Positions 26,276 through 34,825 of a DNA stretch of 64,000 bases are shown here, in pieces. The DNA comes from Mariprofundaceae bacterium. Its GTDB lineage: Bacteria > Pseudomonadota > Zetaproteobacteria > Mariprofundales > Mariprofundaceae. The notes under the pieces are model-generated. The model made no database searches. It saw only the letters and a list, made by a program, of their open reading frames with translations, and was not told where the DNA came from. Position numbers and translations under genes: made by a program. The stretch covers positions 1-64,000 of the forward strand of contig JAUZQO010000035.1 of assembly GCA_030950925.1 (NCBI GenBank), in the 5' to 3' direction. Every line of letters starts with the position of its first letter. Position 1 is the stretch's first letter.

Positions 26276-26466
26276 ATGTCAACCAGCCTTTTATACCACG
26301 CTTTTGGTCTACCTACGGGTTATCAATATGAGAGTAGTTGCTATGAGAACGGGGCGATCACCTTTGTTATTAAGCGAGAAGCGTCATGCACTTCGCTGTA
26401 GCCACTGTAATAGTCGCAGGCTTAATTACGCGGTAGTCAGATGCGTAACATCAGTTAAATATGACA
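26276..26466 (+). pseudogene. ISL3-family transposase, N-terminal remnant
   Basis: The first 40 codons from the ATG at 26276 (GAGG upstream) read MSTSLLYHAFGLPTGYQYES, the typical start of ISL3-family transposases. The frame then stops near 26400. A one-base shift restores the family's zinc-ribbon part, ALRCSHCNSRRLNYAV. Everything after that, well over 300 residues, is missing. This is a frameshifted and truncated remnant. It fills most of the 327-bp gap between purC and the next gene; the sequence 26171-26275 probably contains the old left end of the element. Confidence 0.78.
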
Positions 26467-26497
26467 AAAATTATCCAATGTCTTAACCTGCAGACTT

Positions 26498-27235
26498 ATG
26501 TCTCAGATCATCCCATGCCATACGCAAGTCTATAAAATTCATGAGCTATCAACAGCATGGCGTAATGGGATGCTGTGTCTGTATCAGAAATATTATGCCG
26601 ATAGCAATGAACGCACATTCTTTGCCGATTTGGATAACAAAGATTATGTTATTCTTATGCAAAATTCAGATGAAAATATCTGTGGTTTTTCAACGCTTCA
26701 GGTATTGGAAACTTCTTTTCAAGGGCATTCCATACGTGTGATATTCTCGGGTGATACCATTGTTCATCATACTTATTGGGGCAAACAAGACTCTGGGATG
26801 TTTTTTCTGCGTCTTTCAGGGCAAATTTGGCAGCAAGCCGACATGCCGCTATATTGGCTTCTTATTAGCAAGGGACACCGTACTTATCGCTATCTCAGTA
26901 TTTTTACGAAAAAATACTTTCCCAACTTTCGTAAAGACGCATCTGTATGGCAGCAGGATCTCACCCATCACCTTGCCAAGCAACAGTTCGGAGATAGCTA
27001 TAATGCTTCGACTGGTGTTTTATCTTTTAATCCGCCGCGTGAGCGATTAAAAGATGTATGGACAAACATTCCAAATCAACACAGCCATTTACCCGATGTT
27101 CGTTTTTTCCTGCAAAAAAACCCAGGGTTTATCCATGGTGATGAACTTGTTTGTCTTGCCGAGCTATCACCTGATAATTTAAAAGCCAGAGCGAAACGTA
27201 TTTTTTTACAAGGTGCTCATGCTTCACAAGCTTAA
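26498..27235 (+). CDS. GNAT-like N-acyltransferase of unknown substrate
   Basis: A 245-residue protein of a widespread GNAT-like group. YVILMQNSDENICGFSTLQVLE near 50-72 and IRVIFSGDTIVHHTYWG near 79-95 form the acyltransferase core. LYWLLISKGHRTYRYL near 119-134 and DVRFFLQKNPGFIHGDELVCL near 208-228 are other conserved patches. No signal peptide. It opens the cluster and its stop overlaps the GH3 gene by 17 bases. The function is not known to me. The start codon lies next to a TTAACC sequence that resembles the ends of small elements elsewhere in the window. Confidence 0.68.
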   Translation: MSQIIPCHTQVYKIHELSTAWRNGMLCLYQKYYADSNERTFFADLDNKDYVILMQNSDENICGFSTLQVLETSFQGHSIRVIFSGDTIVHHTYWGKQDSGMFFLRLSGQIWQQADMPLYWLLISKGHRTYRYLSIFTKKYFPNFRKDASVWQQDLTHHLAKQQFGDSYNASTGVLSFNPPRERLKDVWTNIPNQHSHLPDVRFFLQKNPGFIHGDELVCLAELSPDNLKARAKRIFLQGAHASQA

Positions 27236-28778
27236 AAAAGATTATAAATTATTCCTCAATGCGCTTGAAAATCCGCAGGAAGCTCAGTTAGCCCAATTAC
27301 ATCGTATTTTAAATAAAAATAAGGACTCATCCTTCGGCAAACAATATCATTTCAATCAACTCAAGACGATTGAAGATTATCAGACATCACTTCCTATTCA
27401 ACATTATGAATCCTTTGCTGAATCTATTCAAAAGATGCAACAGGGTCATGCGAGCATTTTATTTTCCGAACCTGCGACTATTTTTGAAAATACAGGGGGA
27501 AGTAGTGGCGGTCAAAAAATCATTCCATGGAATAATTCCGCATTTGAAGCATTAAGGCGTGGTATCAAACCATGGTTGGCTGATTTACTTACCCATCACC
27601 CAGACCTTCTTTCAGGTTCAAGTTATTGGGCTATCAGTCCAGTTGGAAAGAATTCCAGTTCATCACATGATGTGATGTTTTTTGGTGCCGAAATCGCCGA
27701 AGTTCTCATTCCTAGGCTGGCAGTCCCACTTCAAATATCCAGCATCGAAGATATGGATGCTTGGGCATACTGGACACTTCGTTATCTTATTGTTGCCAAA
27801 GACTTGCGTTTTATTTCTGTTTGGAGCCCAACATTCATGCTTCAAGTTATTAGAAAATTGTTGGATCACGCTGAACAGGTGATATATGATATTCGCACAG
27901 GCACTTCCTCATTTTCAATACCAGACTGGCTTCATCAACAGCATCCCATGCTCCAAGCTGACCCGCTGCGAGCCAAAGAACTCTACAACACTATTCAATG
28001 CGGTAATTTTCAGATGTTATGGTCTGAGCTTAAAGTCATCAGTTGTTGGAAAGACGCATCTTCATCTTTTTTTATAGATGAGCTTACAGCCTACTTTCCA
28101 AATGTTTATATTCAGGGCAAAGGTCTGATCGCAACCGAAGGTATTACCAGTTTACCATTGTTTACATTTCCTTATCCTGTCTTAAGCATCCACAGTGCTT
28201 TTTACGAGTTTATTGATCAATATGGGGATATTTATTTGGGGCATGAGTTGCTTGAAAACGAACAGTACCGTATTGTCATCACAAATCATGCAGGGCTATA
28301 CCGTTACGACACAGGCGACATGGTTTGCATACGCGGTTATGCCCAAAACACACCCATGTTACAATTTATGGGAAGAGTACAGTGCAGTGATATATGTGGG
28401 GAGAAAATTAATGAAGGCTTTGCACATCGCTGCCTGAAAAATTTACGGGGCTTTGTCATGCTAACTCCTTCCATACCAGCCTCCTCAAACTTTCATAATA
28501 TTCCCCATTACATTTTATTATTGGATAAAAATAATTATTCCCATATTCAAGCACGTCAGACGGCGGTTTATATCGACCAACAATTAAGCAAAAATCCACA
28601 ATACCTTTATGCAAAAAAAATAGGTCAACTTGCCTGTGTTCAGGTCATTCGTGTTGAAAATTTTTTATCACGTTACATTGCATACCGCATCCAACAAGGT
28701 CATAATCTTGGAGATATTAAACCACCATGTTTATACCTTTCTGGTGACTGGCAACTATGGGCATTGGGTGAGCAATGA
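27219..28778 (+). CDS. GH3-type acyl-acid amido synthetase (ANL superfamily)
   Basis: A 519-residue member of the GH3 family, whose plant relatives adenylate a carboxylate and join it to an amino acid. The ATP/AMP loop ENTGGSSGGQKIIPW lies near 88-102. YIQGKGLIATEGITSLPLF near 290-308 and YRYDTGDMVCIRGY near 363-376 match the A5/A7-like core. FMGRVQCSDICGEKINE near 386-402 gives the hinge. Length is close to the family's usual size. The ATG at 27219 follows AAGGTG; the GTG at 27213 is possible. In this cluster it is the best candidate for the bond-forming step, making an amide or ester from an activated acid. Confidence 0.86.
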   Translation: MLHKLKKDYKLFLNALENPQEAQLAQLHRILNKNKDSSFGKQYHFNQLKTIEDYQTSLPIQHYESFAESIQKMQQGHASILFSEPATIFENTGGSSGGQKIIPWNNSAFEALRRGIKPWLADLLTHHPDLLSGSSYWAISPVGKNSSSSHDVMFFGAEIAEVLIPRLAVPLQISSIEDMDAWAYWTLRYLIVAKDLRFISVWSPTFMLQVIRKLLDHAEQVIYDIRTGTSSFSIPDWLHQQHPMLQADPLRAKELYNTIQCGNFQMLWSELKVISCWKDASSSFFIDELTAYFPNVYIQGKGLIATEGITSLPLFTFPYPVLSIHSAFYEFIDQYGDIYLGHELLENEQYRIVITNHAGLYRYDTGDMVCIRGYAQNTPMLQFMGRVQCSDICGEKINEGFAHRCLKNLRGFVMLTPSIPASSNFHNIPHYILLLDKNNYSHIQARQTAVYIDQQLSKNPQYLYAKKIGQLACVQVIRVENFLSRYIAYRIQQGHNLGDIKPPCLYLSGDWQLWALGEQ

Positions 28779-28798
28779 AAAGCCTAATAGGAGGAGCA

Positions 28799-28825
28799 AT
28801 GTGTGAAAATATGAAAAAAATATGA
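28799..28825 (+). CDS. Eight-codon leader ORF coupled to the radical SAM gene
   Basis: After AGGAGGAG (28789-28796), the strongest ribosome site of this cluster, an ATG at 28799 opens an eight-codon frame reading MCENMKKI. Its TGA overlaps the ATG of the radical SAM gene at 28822 as ATGA. The radical SAM gene has no other good ribosome site, since the strong one lies 25 bases away. The short frame probably feeds ribosomes to it by translational coupling. A functional peptide is possible but not supported. Confidence 0.4.
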   Translation: MCENMKKI

Positions 28826-30141
28826 ATATTATTCTCATCTCTCCCAAAGGTCCTTTATATCGCCACCGTGGAGGCTCATTCAAAAAGTCTCTGAGATATG
28901 CCCCTCTCACCTTAACCACACTGGCTTCATTGGTTCCTGTCAATCTGGGAGCAAACGTATCCATTATTGATGAGGGCATTCGTGAAATCCCTAACTATCT
29001 GGATGCTGACCTCATTGGCATGACGGTCATCACAGGATCTGCCAAACGCGCTTATGCACTGGCTAAACAATTCAGGAAACAAGGTATCACCGTTGTCTTG
29101 GGTGGACCACATGTCACGCTGCTACCTGATGAGGCGGCTGAACACGCCGATGCCATTGTTGTGGGGTATGCTGAGCAAACATGGCCACAGTTATTGCAGG
29201 ACTTTCATAATGGTGAACTTCAACCTCGCTATAATCAAAACAGTGATCTGGATCTTACAAATATGCCGTTTCCGCATCGGCATTTATTACCCAAAGGATC
29301 GTATATTACCCAGCATGTATTTGAAGCTACACGTAGTTGCAAACATGCCTGTGATTTTTGTGTTGCACCAATTGCATGGGGAAGAGGACCCTATCAAAAG
29401 CCGGTTGGAGATGTTGTAGCAGACATCAAACATTGTAAGGCTAAAAAGATCATCTTTATTGATCTAAACCTTATCTCGGATAGAGCTTATGCCATGACAC
29501 TTTTTGAAGCACTCATTGCCTTGAAAATACGTTGGTTTGGTCTAAGTACTATGCTGATTAGTCAAGATGATGAACTTTTGGATATGGCGTGTAGAAGCGG
29601 TTGTGCAGGTTTATTGATTGGTTTTGAATCCATTTCAAGCAATATCCTAAGAGCCAGTAAAAAAGGCTTTAATAAACCAGCCCAATACCAAGAGGCTGTG
29701 CGCAAGCTGCATGAATGTAATATTTCAGTTATGGGGTGTTTTGTTTTCGGGCTGGATGGTGATACATCAGAAATATTCAAAGAAACTGCCGACTTTATTA
29801 TGGATGCCCATATTGATTTGCCTCGCTTTGCTATTGCCACACCTTTTCCTGCCACACCTTTATATCACCGTCTTAAAAAAGAAAAGCGCATTCTAAGTGA
29901 TGATTGGGAGCTATATGATGGTCAGCATGTCGTTTTTCAACCCAATGCGATGAGTGTCAAAGATTTACAAGAAGGTCATGAATGGGCTTGGCGATATACT
30001 TATCGTTTTAAGTCTATTGCCAAACGCCTGGCAGGCTCGCGTGTTCAACCCTTATTGGGCTTAACATCAAATCTTGGCTATCGTTATTATGCCAGAAATT
30101 TACACAAGTATTATACCTGTGATTGGTTTGTAGGCCGATGA
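28822..30141 (+). CDS. B12-binding-domain radical SAM enzyme, copy 1
   Basis: A 439-residue enzyme of the BchE/HpnP-like class. The N-terminal Rossmann domain (about 1-130; VVLGGPHVTLLPDEAA) is of the cobalamin-binding type, but no DxHxxG motif is seen, which is common in this class. The radical SAM cluster motif is C173xxxC177xxC180 in RSCKHACDFC. FIDLNLISDRAY, GLLIGFESI and FVFGLDGDT are typical barrel motifs. Such enzymes methylate or rearrange unreactive carbons. It is paralogous to the next gene, which starts by ATGA overlap. Confidence 0.88.
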   Translation: MNIILISPKGPLYRHRGGSFKKSLRYAPLTLTTLASLVPVNLGANVSIIDEGIREIPNYLDADLIGMTVITGSAKRAYALAKQFRKQGITVVLGGPHVTLLPDEAAEHADAIVVGYAEQTWPQLLQDFHNGELQPRYNQNSDLDLTNMPFPHRHLLPKGSYITQHVFEATRSCKHACDFCVAPIAWGRGPYQKPVGDVVADIKHCKAKKIIFIDLNLISDRAYAMTLFEALIALKIRWFGLSTMLISQDDELLDMACRSGCAGLLIGFESISSNILRASKKGFNKPAQYQEAVRKLHECNISVMGCFVFGLDGDTSEIFKETADFIMDAHIDLPRFAIATPFPATPLYHRLKKEKRILSDDWELYDGQHVVFQPNAMSVKDLQEGHEWAWRYTYRFKSIAKRLAGSRVQPLLGLTSNLGYRYYARNLHKYYTCDWFVGR

Positions 30142-31493
30142 AACTCACGATTATTCACCCATCCATTGGTCGGCGAAAAAATGAAAAATATTTGCGTTCA
30201 TGGCAGATGGAGCCTCTTCCCGCTGCTATCATTGCAGGTTTAACGCCCTCTGATATTGATATTCGCTTCTATGATGACCGCAATGAAAGTATTCCCTTTG
30301 ATGATCCGACCGATCTTGTTGCCATCAGTGTTGAGACTTATACCGCCAAACGTGCTTACCAGATTGCCAGTGATTACAGACGAAGAAATATCCCAGTTGT
30401 TATGGGAGGGTTTCACGCATCGCTATGTCCTGAAGAAGTGGCTCAATATGCTGAAAGTGTCTTGATTGGAGAAGCCGAAGAATGTTGGTCTCGACTGCTT
30501 GATGACTTCAGACACGGTAGTTTACAAAAGTATTACCGTAGCGACTCCAGACCCTCTCTGAAGCATTTAAATTATGATCGAAGTATTTATCAGGGCAAAC
30601 GTTATCTACCTATTGGTTTGATTGAAGCTGGTAGGGGCTGCCATTTTAAATGTGAATTTTGTGCTATTCAAAGTGTTTTTAACGCCTCGCACAATCGGCG
30701 ACCTGTGGATGATATTATCGCTGAAATCAAAATTCTTCGAGGGAAAAAGAACTTCTTTTTCTTTATTGATGATAATGTCACATCCAATATGGAGGAAGGT
30801 AAAGAATTATTGCACGCCTTGATTCCACTCAATATAAAATGGGTAGCACAATCTAGTATTAATGCAGCCCACGATAAAGAATTTCTAGCTCTATTGGTGA
30901 AAAGCGGTTGTAAGGGTCTTCTTATTGGCTTTGAAAGCCTGAATAAGCAAACCCTACAACAAATGGGCAAAGGATTTAATCAAATGGGTGGTGGTTATGA
31001 AGTCGCCCTTGCCAATTTGCGACACTTTGGCATTCGAATTTATGCAACTTTTGTATTTGGTTATGAACAAGATACAGCTGAAAGTTTTGAAGCCACACTT
31101 GCCTTTGCGATGAAACATAAATTTTACCTTACTGCCTTTAACCACCTCACCCCTTTTCCAGGAACACCGCTTTATCAACGCCTGAAAAAGGAGAATCGTC
31201 TCAGTTATGAAAGCTGGTGGCTGGATTCCGAGTATAGCTATAATATCGTACCCTTTAAACCTGTAAAAATGACGGCTGTAGAGCTACAAGCAGCTTGTAT
31301 CAAAGCCAGGGGAGAGTTTTATAGTATATCTAGTATGCTACGCAGAGGTTTTAGTAAACCCAATCGGAGTGATGCTTTTATGTTTAGAAATTTCTTTCTT
31401 ATCAATCAAATGCACCGTGCAGAAGTCAAGCAGCGTAATTTTTTTCCGCTGGGTGATCAAAATTGGCAAGGTGAGTTAATTAAGGCATCATGA
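30138..31493 (+). CDS. B12-binding-domain radical SAM enzyme, copy 2
   Basis: A 451-residue paralogue of the preceding gene. The N-terminal cobalamin-type domain has VVMGGFHASLCPEEVA near 87-102, the [4Fe-4S] motif is C168xxxC172xxC175 in GCHFKCEFC, and FFFIDDNVTSN, GLLIGFESLNKQTL and TFVFGYEQDT follow. There is again no DxHxxG. The ATG at 30138 overlaps the upstream stop. Two tandem enzymes of one class suggest two successive radical steps on one scaffold, or a heteromeric pair. Confidence 0.88.
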   Translation: MKLTIIHPSIGRRKNEKYLRSWQMEPLPAAIIAGLTPSDIDIRFYDDRNESIPFDDPTDLVAISVETYTAKRAYQIASDYRRRNIPVVMGGFHASLCPEEVAQYAESVLIGEAEECWSRLLDDFRHGSLQKYYRSDSRPSLKHLNYDRSIYQGKRYLPIGLIEAGRGCHFKCEFCAIQSVFNASHNRRPVDDIIAEIKILRGKKNFFFFIDDNVTSNMEEGKELLHALIPLNIKWVAQSSINAAHDKEFLALLVKSGCKGLLIGFESLNKQTLQQMGKGFNQMGGGYEVALANLRHFGIRIYATFVFGYEQDTAESFEATLAFAMKHKFYLTAFNHLTPFPGTPLYQRLKKENRLSYESWWLDSEYSYNIVPFKPVKMTAVELQAACIKARGEFYSISSMLRRGFSKPNRSDAFMFRNFFLINQMHRAEVKQRNFFPLGDQNWQGELIKAS

Positions 31494-32584
31494 AACATCG
31501 CGTTTATTTCAGTCAAGCCACGCCAGATGATGAGCAGGGTTTAAACGATTTATTAAAAAATAGTCCAATGCGTGGTGATATCACACTATCTTATGAACGA
31601 AAACCTGATTTTTTTGCAGCACATGCAATCGAGGGTGATATATGTCAAAGCATGGTTGCTAGGTCGAAAAAAAAGGTTGTCGGCTGCTTTTCCCATGCTC
31701 AATATAAAGCTTTTGTGGATGGTATACCTCGTTCATTGGCATACCTTGGACAGTTGCGCTCTCTGCCTGCTTACAGAAATAAAATTCGCTATATCAAACA
31801 AGGCTTTGAAGCCTGTCGGCTTATTCAGAAGGCATCCCCAACCATCCTTACAGTTACCAGTATCATTTCCAATAATCATGTCGCCAAACGCTTGTTCAAT
31901 GCGGGCGTGGATGGGTTGCCACAATATAAGCAACTTGCGGATATAAGCACATTGGCGATAGCAATAAAAACGATCAAAGTCTCCAGTAAAGTGCGCCAAG
32001 CTACACTTGCAGATATTCCAGATATCATCACATTTTTAAACCGTGAATACACCTATTTTCAGCTTGCTCCAGTGTGGACTAAGCAAGATCTTTTATCTGA
32101 TCGAACACGCGGGCTTGATATAAGTGATTTTTTACTACTTCATCAGGATAATCAGCTCATTGGCTGTCTTTCCGTGTGGGATCAGTCATCTTTTAAACAA
32201 TATATCATACGTGGCTACAGCAAAAAAATAAAATCATGGCGATGGATTTTGAATATAAAAGCAAGGGTATTGGGGGGAATGCGATTTCCTAATATTGATG
32301 AAGAAATTAGCTATGCTTTTTTATCTCATATCGCAATTCAAGAAGATCATATTCAAAATATGAAGCTATTAATCCAAGCTGCTATGTCATTGGCAAAAGA
32401 AAAAGGCATCGATTTACTTTTGCTTGGTATGGATCGCAAACGACCACTTTTCTCAAATATTAAAAAATTATTTTCTCATGTTGAATATACAAGTACACTG
32501 TACAGTGTTTGTTGGGATCAGCCACAGGCTTCGCTTACTATACAAAAAAAATACTTTTTTCACCCCGAAATAGCGATGATGTAA
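31490..32584 (+). CDS. Two-domain GNAT acyltransferase-like protein
   Basis: A 364-residue protein that looks like two GNAT folds in tandem. The first domain (1-165) contains VVGCFSHAQYKAFVDG, AYLGQLRSLPAYRN and TVTSIISNNHVAKRLFNAG. The second (about 168-360) has QATLADIPDIITFLNREY, DNQLIGCLSVWDQ and IAIQEDHIQNMKLLIQAA. The start overlaps the radical SAM stop by ATGA. Such double GNAT proteins often use lipid or tRNA donors, but the substrate cannot be read from sequence. It sits in the middle of the coupled gene run. Confidence 0.72.
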   Translation: MKHRVYFSQATPDDEQGLNDLLKNSPMRGDITLSYERKPDFFAAHAIEGDICQSMVARSKKKVVGCFSHAQYKAFVDGIPRSLAYLGQLRSLPAYRNKIRYIKQGFEACRLIQKASPTILTVTSIISNNHVAKRLFNAGVDGLPQYKQLADISTLAIAIKTIKVSSKVRQATLADIPDIITFLNREYTYFQLAPVWTKQDLLSDRTRGLDISDFLLLHQDNQLIGCLSVWDQSSFKQYIIRGYSKKIKSWRWILNIKARVLGGMRFPNIDEEISYAFLSHIAIQEDHIQNMKLLIQAAMSLAKEKGIDLLLLGMDRKRPLFSNIKKLFSHVEYTSTLYSVCWDQPQASLTIQKKYFFHPEIAMM

Positions 32585-32665
32585 AAAATGAAAGAAAAAA
32601 TACAATATTGCTACTTTAGAGTATAAAAAGCAATGTAAAGGTGTTTTTGGAAGGGAGAGAATATA

Positions 32666-33283
32666 ATGAAATTTCAACATATCTTACTGGCATTGATCTT
32701 CAGCCCCATCATGATTCTTCATGCTAATGCGGCAGATTTACCGAGCCTGAATCCAAATGATTCACATTATCAAGATCGTGTTGATCTTGGAAAAGTCCTG
32801 ACAAAATTGGAAGCAGCTATTAATGCTAAAGATTTGGATGGCATGACAGAATATATGCACCCCACCATTACTATAGCATGGTATGATGCTGAAATATCGC
32901 ATGGTATTACAGAAGTAAGAGCCTATTATAATCGTATGTTAACGGGGAAAGATGCTCTAGTTTCTAATTTTAAGACCCAAGCAAGCGTAAGTCATCCTGC
33001 AATTTTTTATGGCGACACCGCCATTGCAAGCGGTGCGACGAGCGATCAGATGATTGTGGGCGGTCAAACATTCAATCTTCATGGTATATGGACTGCAAGC
33101 CTGATCAAGGAACAACAACAATGGCTGATTACATCCATTCATTTTTCAGTGAGCCTGTTTGATAACCCCATGCTTGATACAAGCAAGAAAATGACCGTAT
33201 GGATGACCGGTGCAGCATTTTTAGTAGGAATATTGATCACATGGCTTCTATTCCGACAAAAAAGAAAAATTGTATCACTTTGA
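32666..33283 (+). CDS. Exported, C-terminally anchored NTF2/SnoaL-like protein
   Basis: A 205-residue protein with a signal peptide (MKFQHILLALIFSPIMILHANA), an NTF2/SnoaL-like cone domain from about 35 to 160 (LTKLEAAINAKDLDGMTEYMHPTITI and LHGIWTASLIKEQQQWLITSIHFS) and one C-terminal transmembrane helix (about 178-197) with a basic tail. The pocket domain is thus likely held in the periplasm. Members bind or cyclise small hydrophobic molecules; here the role is unknown. GGAAGGGAGA upstream is a good ribosome site. An 81-bp gap precedes it, the only sizeable one in the forward run. Confidence 0.75.
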   Translation: MKFQHILLALIFSPIMILHANAADLPSLNPNDSHYQDRVDLGKVLTKLEAAINAKDLDGMTEYMHPTITIAWYDAEISHGITEVRAYYNRMLTGKDALVSNFKTQASVSHPAIFYGDTAIASGATSDQMIVGGQTFNLHGIWTASLIKEQQQWLITSIHFSVSLFDNPMLDTSKKMTVWMTGAAFLVGILITWLLFRQKRKIVSL

Positions 33284-33292
33284 TTGTTTGAG

Positions 33293-34222
33293 ATGCAGAA
33301 AAATTCTAGCATTCCATCGAATCTGAATATATTTCTGGTTATCACAGTAGCTACAACTATGCTCTTTTTATTGTGGTTGGCATCCAATCTCGCTTACTTA
33401 TGGTCAATTCCTATCGGTATATGTTTTGCATTTTTAGCTCAAACAAACTATGCCCTACTGCACGAAGCAATACACGGCATATTATACCCGAAAGCACACA
33501 TCAATCGTTTACTGGGGCGTATCAGTGCGGCTATGTTTCCAACCTCATATACACTGATGCGGCATACCCATATTGTGCATCATTGTTGTAACCGCAGCGA
33601 TCATGAAATGTTTGATTATTACTATTCTCAAGATAAAATATTTTATAAACACATTCAGTGGTATGGCATTGTAACAGGTATATATTGGCCTCTTATTCCC
33701 ATCGGCTGCACTTTACTTGCACTCTCACCAAGCTTGTTGCGTAATCATTTTTGGCAAAAATTTCGCTCAACCAATGTATTGTTTGAAGATTTAACAGATA
33801 AAGATTTTATGATTATGCGTTATGAAATTTTGATAGCAATGGTATCTTTTGTCAGTTTGTTTATGCTACTTGATCTGCACTGGCAACAATGCCTAAGCCT
33901 CTATTTGATGGCAGGTTTTTTATGGTCTACTCGGCAGTATGTTACCCATGCCTTTACCAAACGAGATATTATTCATGGGGCTTTAAACCTCCAAACAAGC
34001 TGGCTAATGGATAAGTTTATTTTACATGGTGGTTGGGATTTGGTGCATCACCAGAATCCACATTTATCTTGGATTCATTTGCCCGATATGGCGAATCAAA
34101 GCGCTGACAGGGTTGCTTTTTGGTCACAGTATATGCGTTTATGGTGTGGACCTTTACCTTGCAAAGAGCAAGCTCCGAAAGTTTTAGCGCGTAAAAACTA
34201 TACTCTTTTGGGTAAGAAATAA
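33293..34222 (+). CDS. Membrane fatty acid desaturase/hydroxylase-like protein
   Basis: A 309-residue membrane di-iron enzyme. Four to six hydrophobic helices carry the three histidine boxes: HEAIH at 57-61, HTHIVHH at 91-97 and HHQNPH near 252-257. Such enzymes use oxygen to desaturate or hydroxylate acyl chains and related lipids. The frame opens with TTG at 33284 directly after the preceding stop; I prefer the ATG at 33293. The last 39 bases overlap the opposing PAP2 gene. It is the first of two oxygen-dependent enzymes in the cluster. Confidence 0.85.
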   Translation: MQKNSSIPSNLNIFLVITVATTMLFLLWLASNLAYLWSIPIGICFAFLAQTNYALLHEAIHGILYPKAHINRLLGRISAAMFPTSYTLMRHTHIVHHCCNRSDHEMFDYYYSQDKIFYKHIQWYGIVTGIYWPLIPIGCTLLALSPSLLRNHFWQKFRSTNVLFEDLTDKDFMIMRYEILIAMVSFVSLFMLLDLHWQQCLSLYLMAGFLWSTRQYVTHAFTKRDIIHGALNLQTSWLMDKFILHGGWDLVHHQNPHLSWIHLPDMANQSADRVAFWSQYMRLWCGPLPCKEQAPKVLARKNYTLLGKK

Positions 34223-34789
34223 GCAACCATGAACCAGTAGTATCGCTGTAAGTATATCCAATACTTGATGTTGATGCGTGAATAATACAGCCATAGCAAT
34301 ACATACAAACCAGCTATATAAAAAAACTATGTGTTTTTTTGAAGCGGCAAGAGTACAATAAGAAACAACAGCATAGCTATAGGATATATGCAGTGAAGGA
34401 AGCGCATTATATGGCTGATCAAGTTGATAAAGCATTTGGTATAGCGGATAAAATAATGAGTTTTCATGCCCTGTTCGCACAAAACCTATATGAGAGGGAA
34501 ACAACCAAAAAAACAAGCCGCTGATTAGCGTGATGGCAACCATGAGTTTTGCTAATTCTTTTAATCTATTGATATCCATATACCATAATGGCATCCAGAG
34601 AAGTAATGTGATAGAAAGGTAAGGCAGAATCATCCAGTCAATAAAAGGAATACTTTTTTCCCATACAAAATAAAAATGCCAGACAGTATGATGATTGGCT
34701 GCCGCATCATTACTGGGAAAATAAACCAACAAAAAAAGAGTACTTATAAGGAGGTATTGTTTGATAAAAATAGGAAAAGTTTTTGGCAT
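34184..34789 (-). CDS. PAP2-family membrane phosphatase
   Basis: A 201-residue protein with about six membrane helices and the PAP2 signatures NALPSLHISYS near 126-136 and FTHQHQVLDI near 172-181. The first, lysine-rich motif is weak, as in the inositolphosphotransferase-like branch (DUF5933/PAP2_3). It would cleave or transfer a phosphate headgroup of a lipid at the membrane. It is the only minus-strand gene of the cluster, overlapping the desaturase at its end and lying 36 bases from the divergent Rieske gene. Confidence 0.82.
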   Translation of the reverse strand: MPKTFPIFIKQYLLISTLFLLVYFPSNDAAANHHTVWHFYFVWEKSIPFIDWMILPYLSITLLLWMPLWYMDINRLKELAKLMVAITLISGLFFWLFPSHIGFVRTGHENSLFYPLYQMLYQLDQPYNALPSLHISYSYAVVSYCTLAASKKHIVFLYSWFVCIAMAVLFTHQHQVLDILTAILLVHGCLFLTQKSIVFTR

Positions 34790-34825
34790 TGAGCTGACAA
34801 TAATACATGATCTTAACCTTTTGCA

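Noticed and set aside
26199-26486. A 95-codon open frame between purC and the cluster
   Set aside because: It only carries part of the frameshifted ISL3 zinc ribbon in its second half; the first half is not homologous to anything I recognise.
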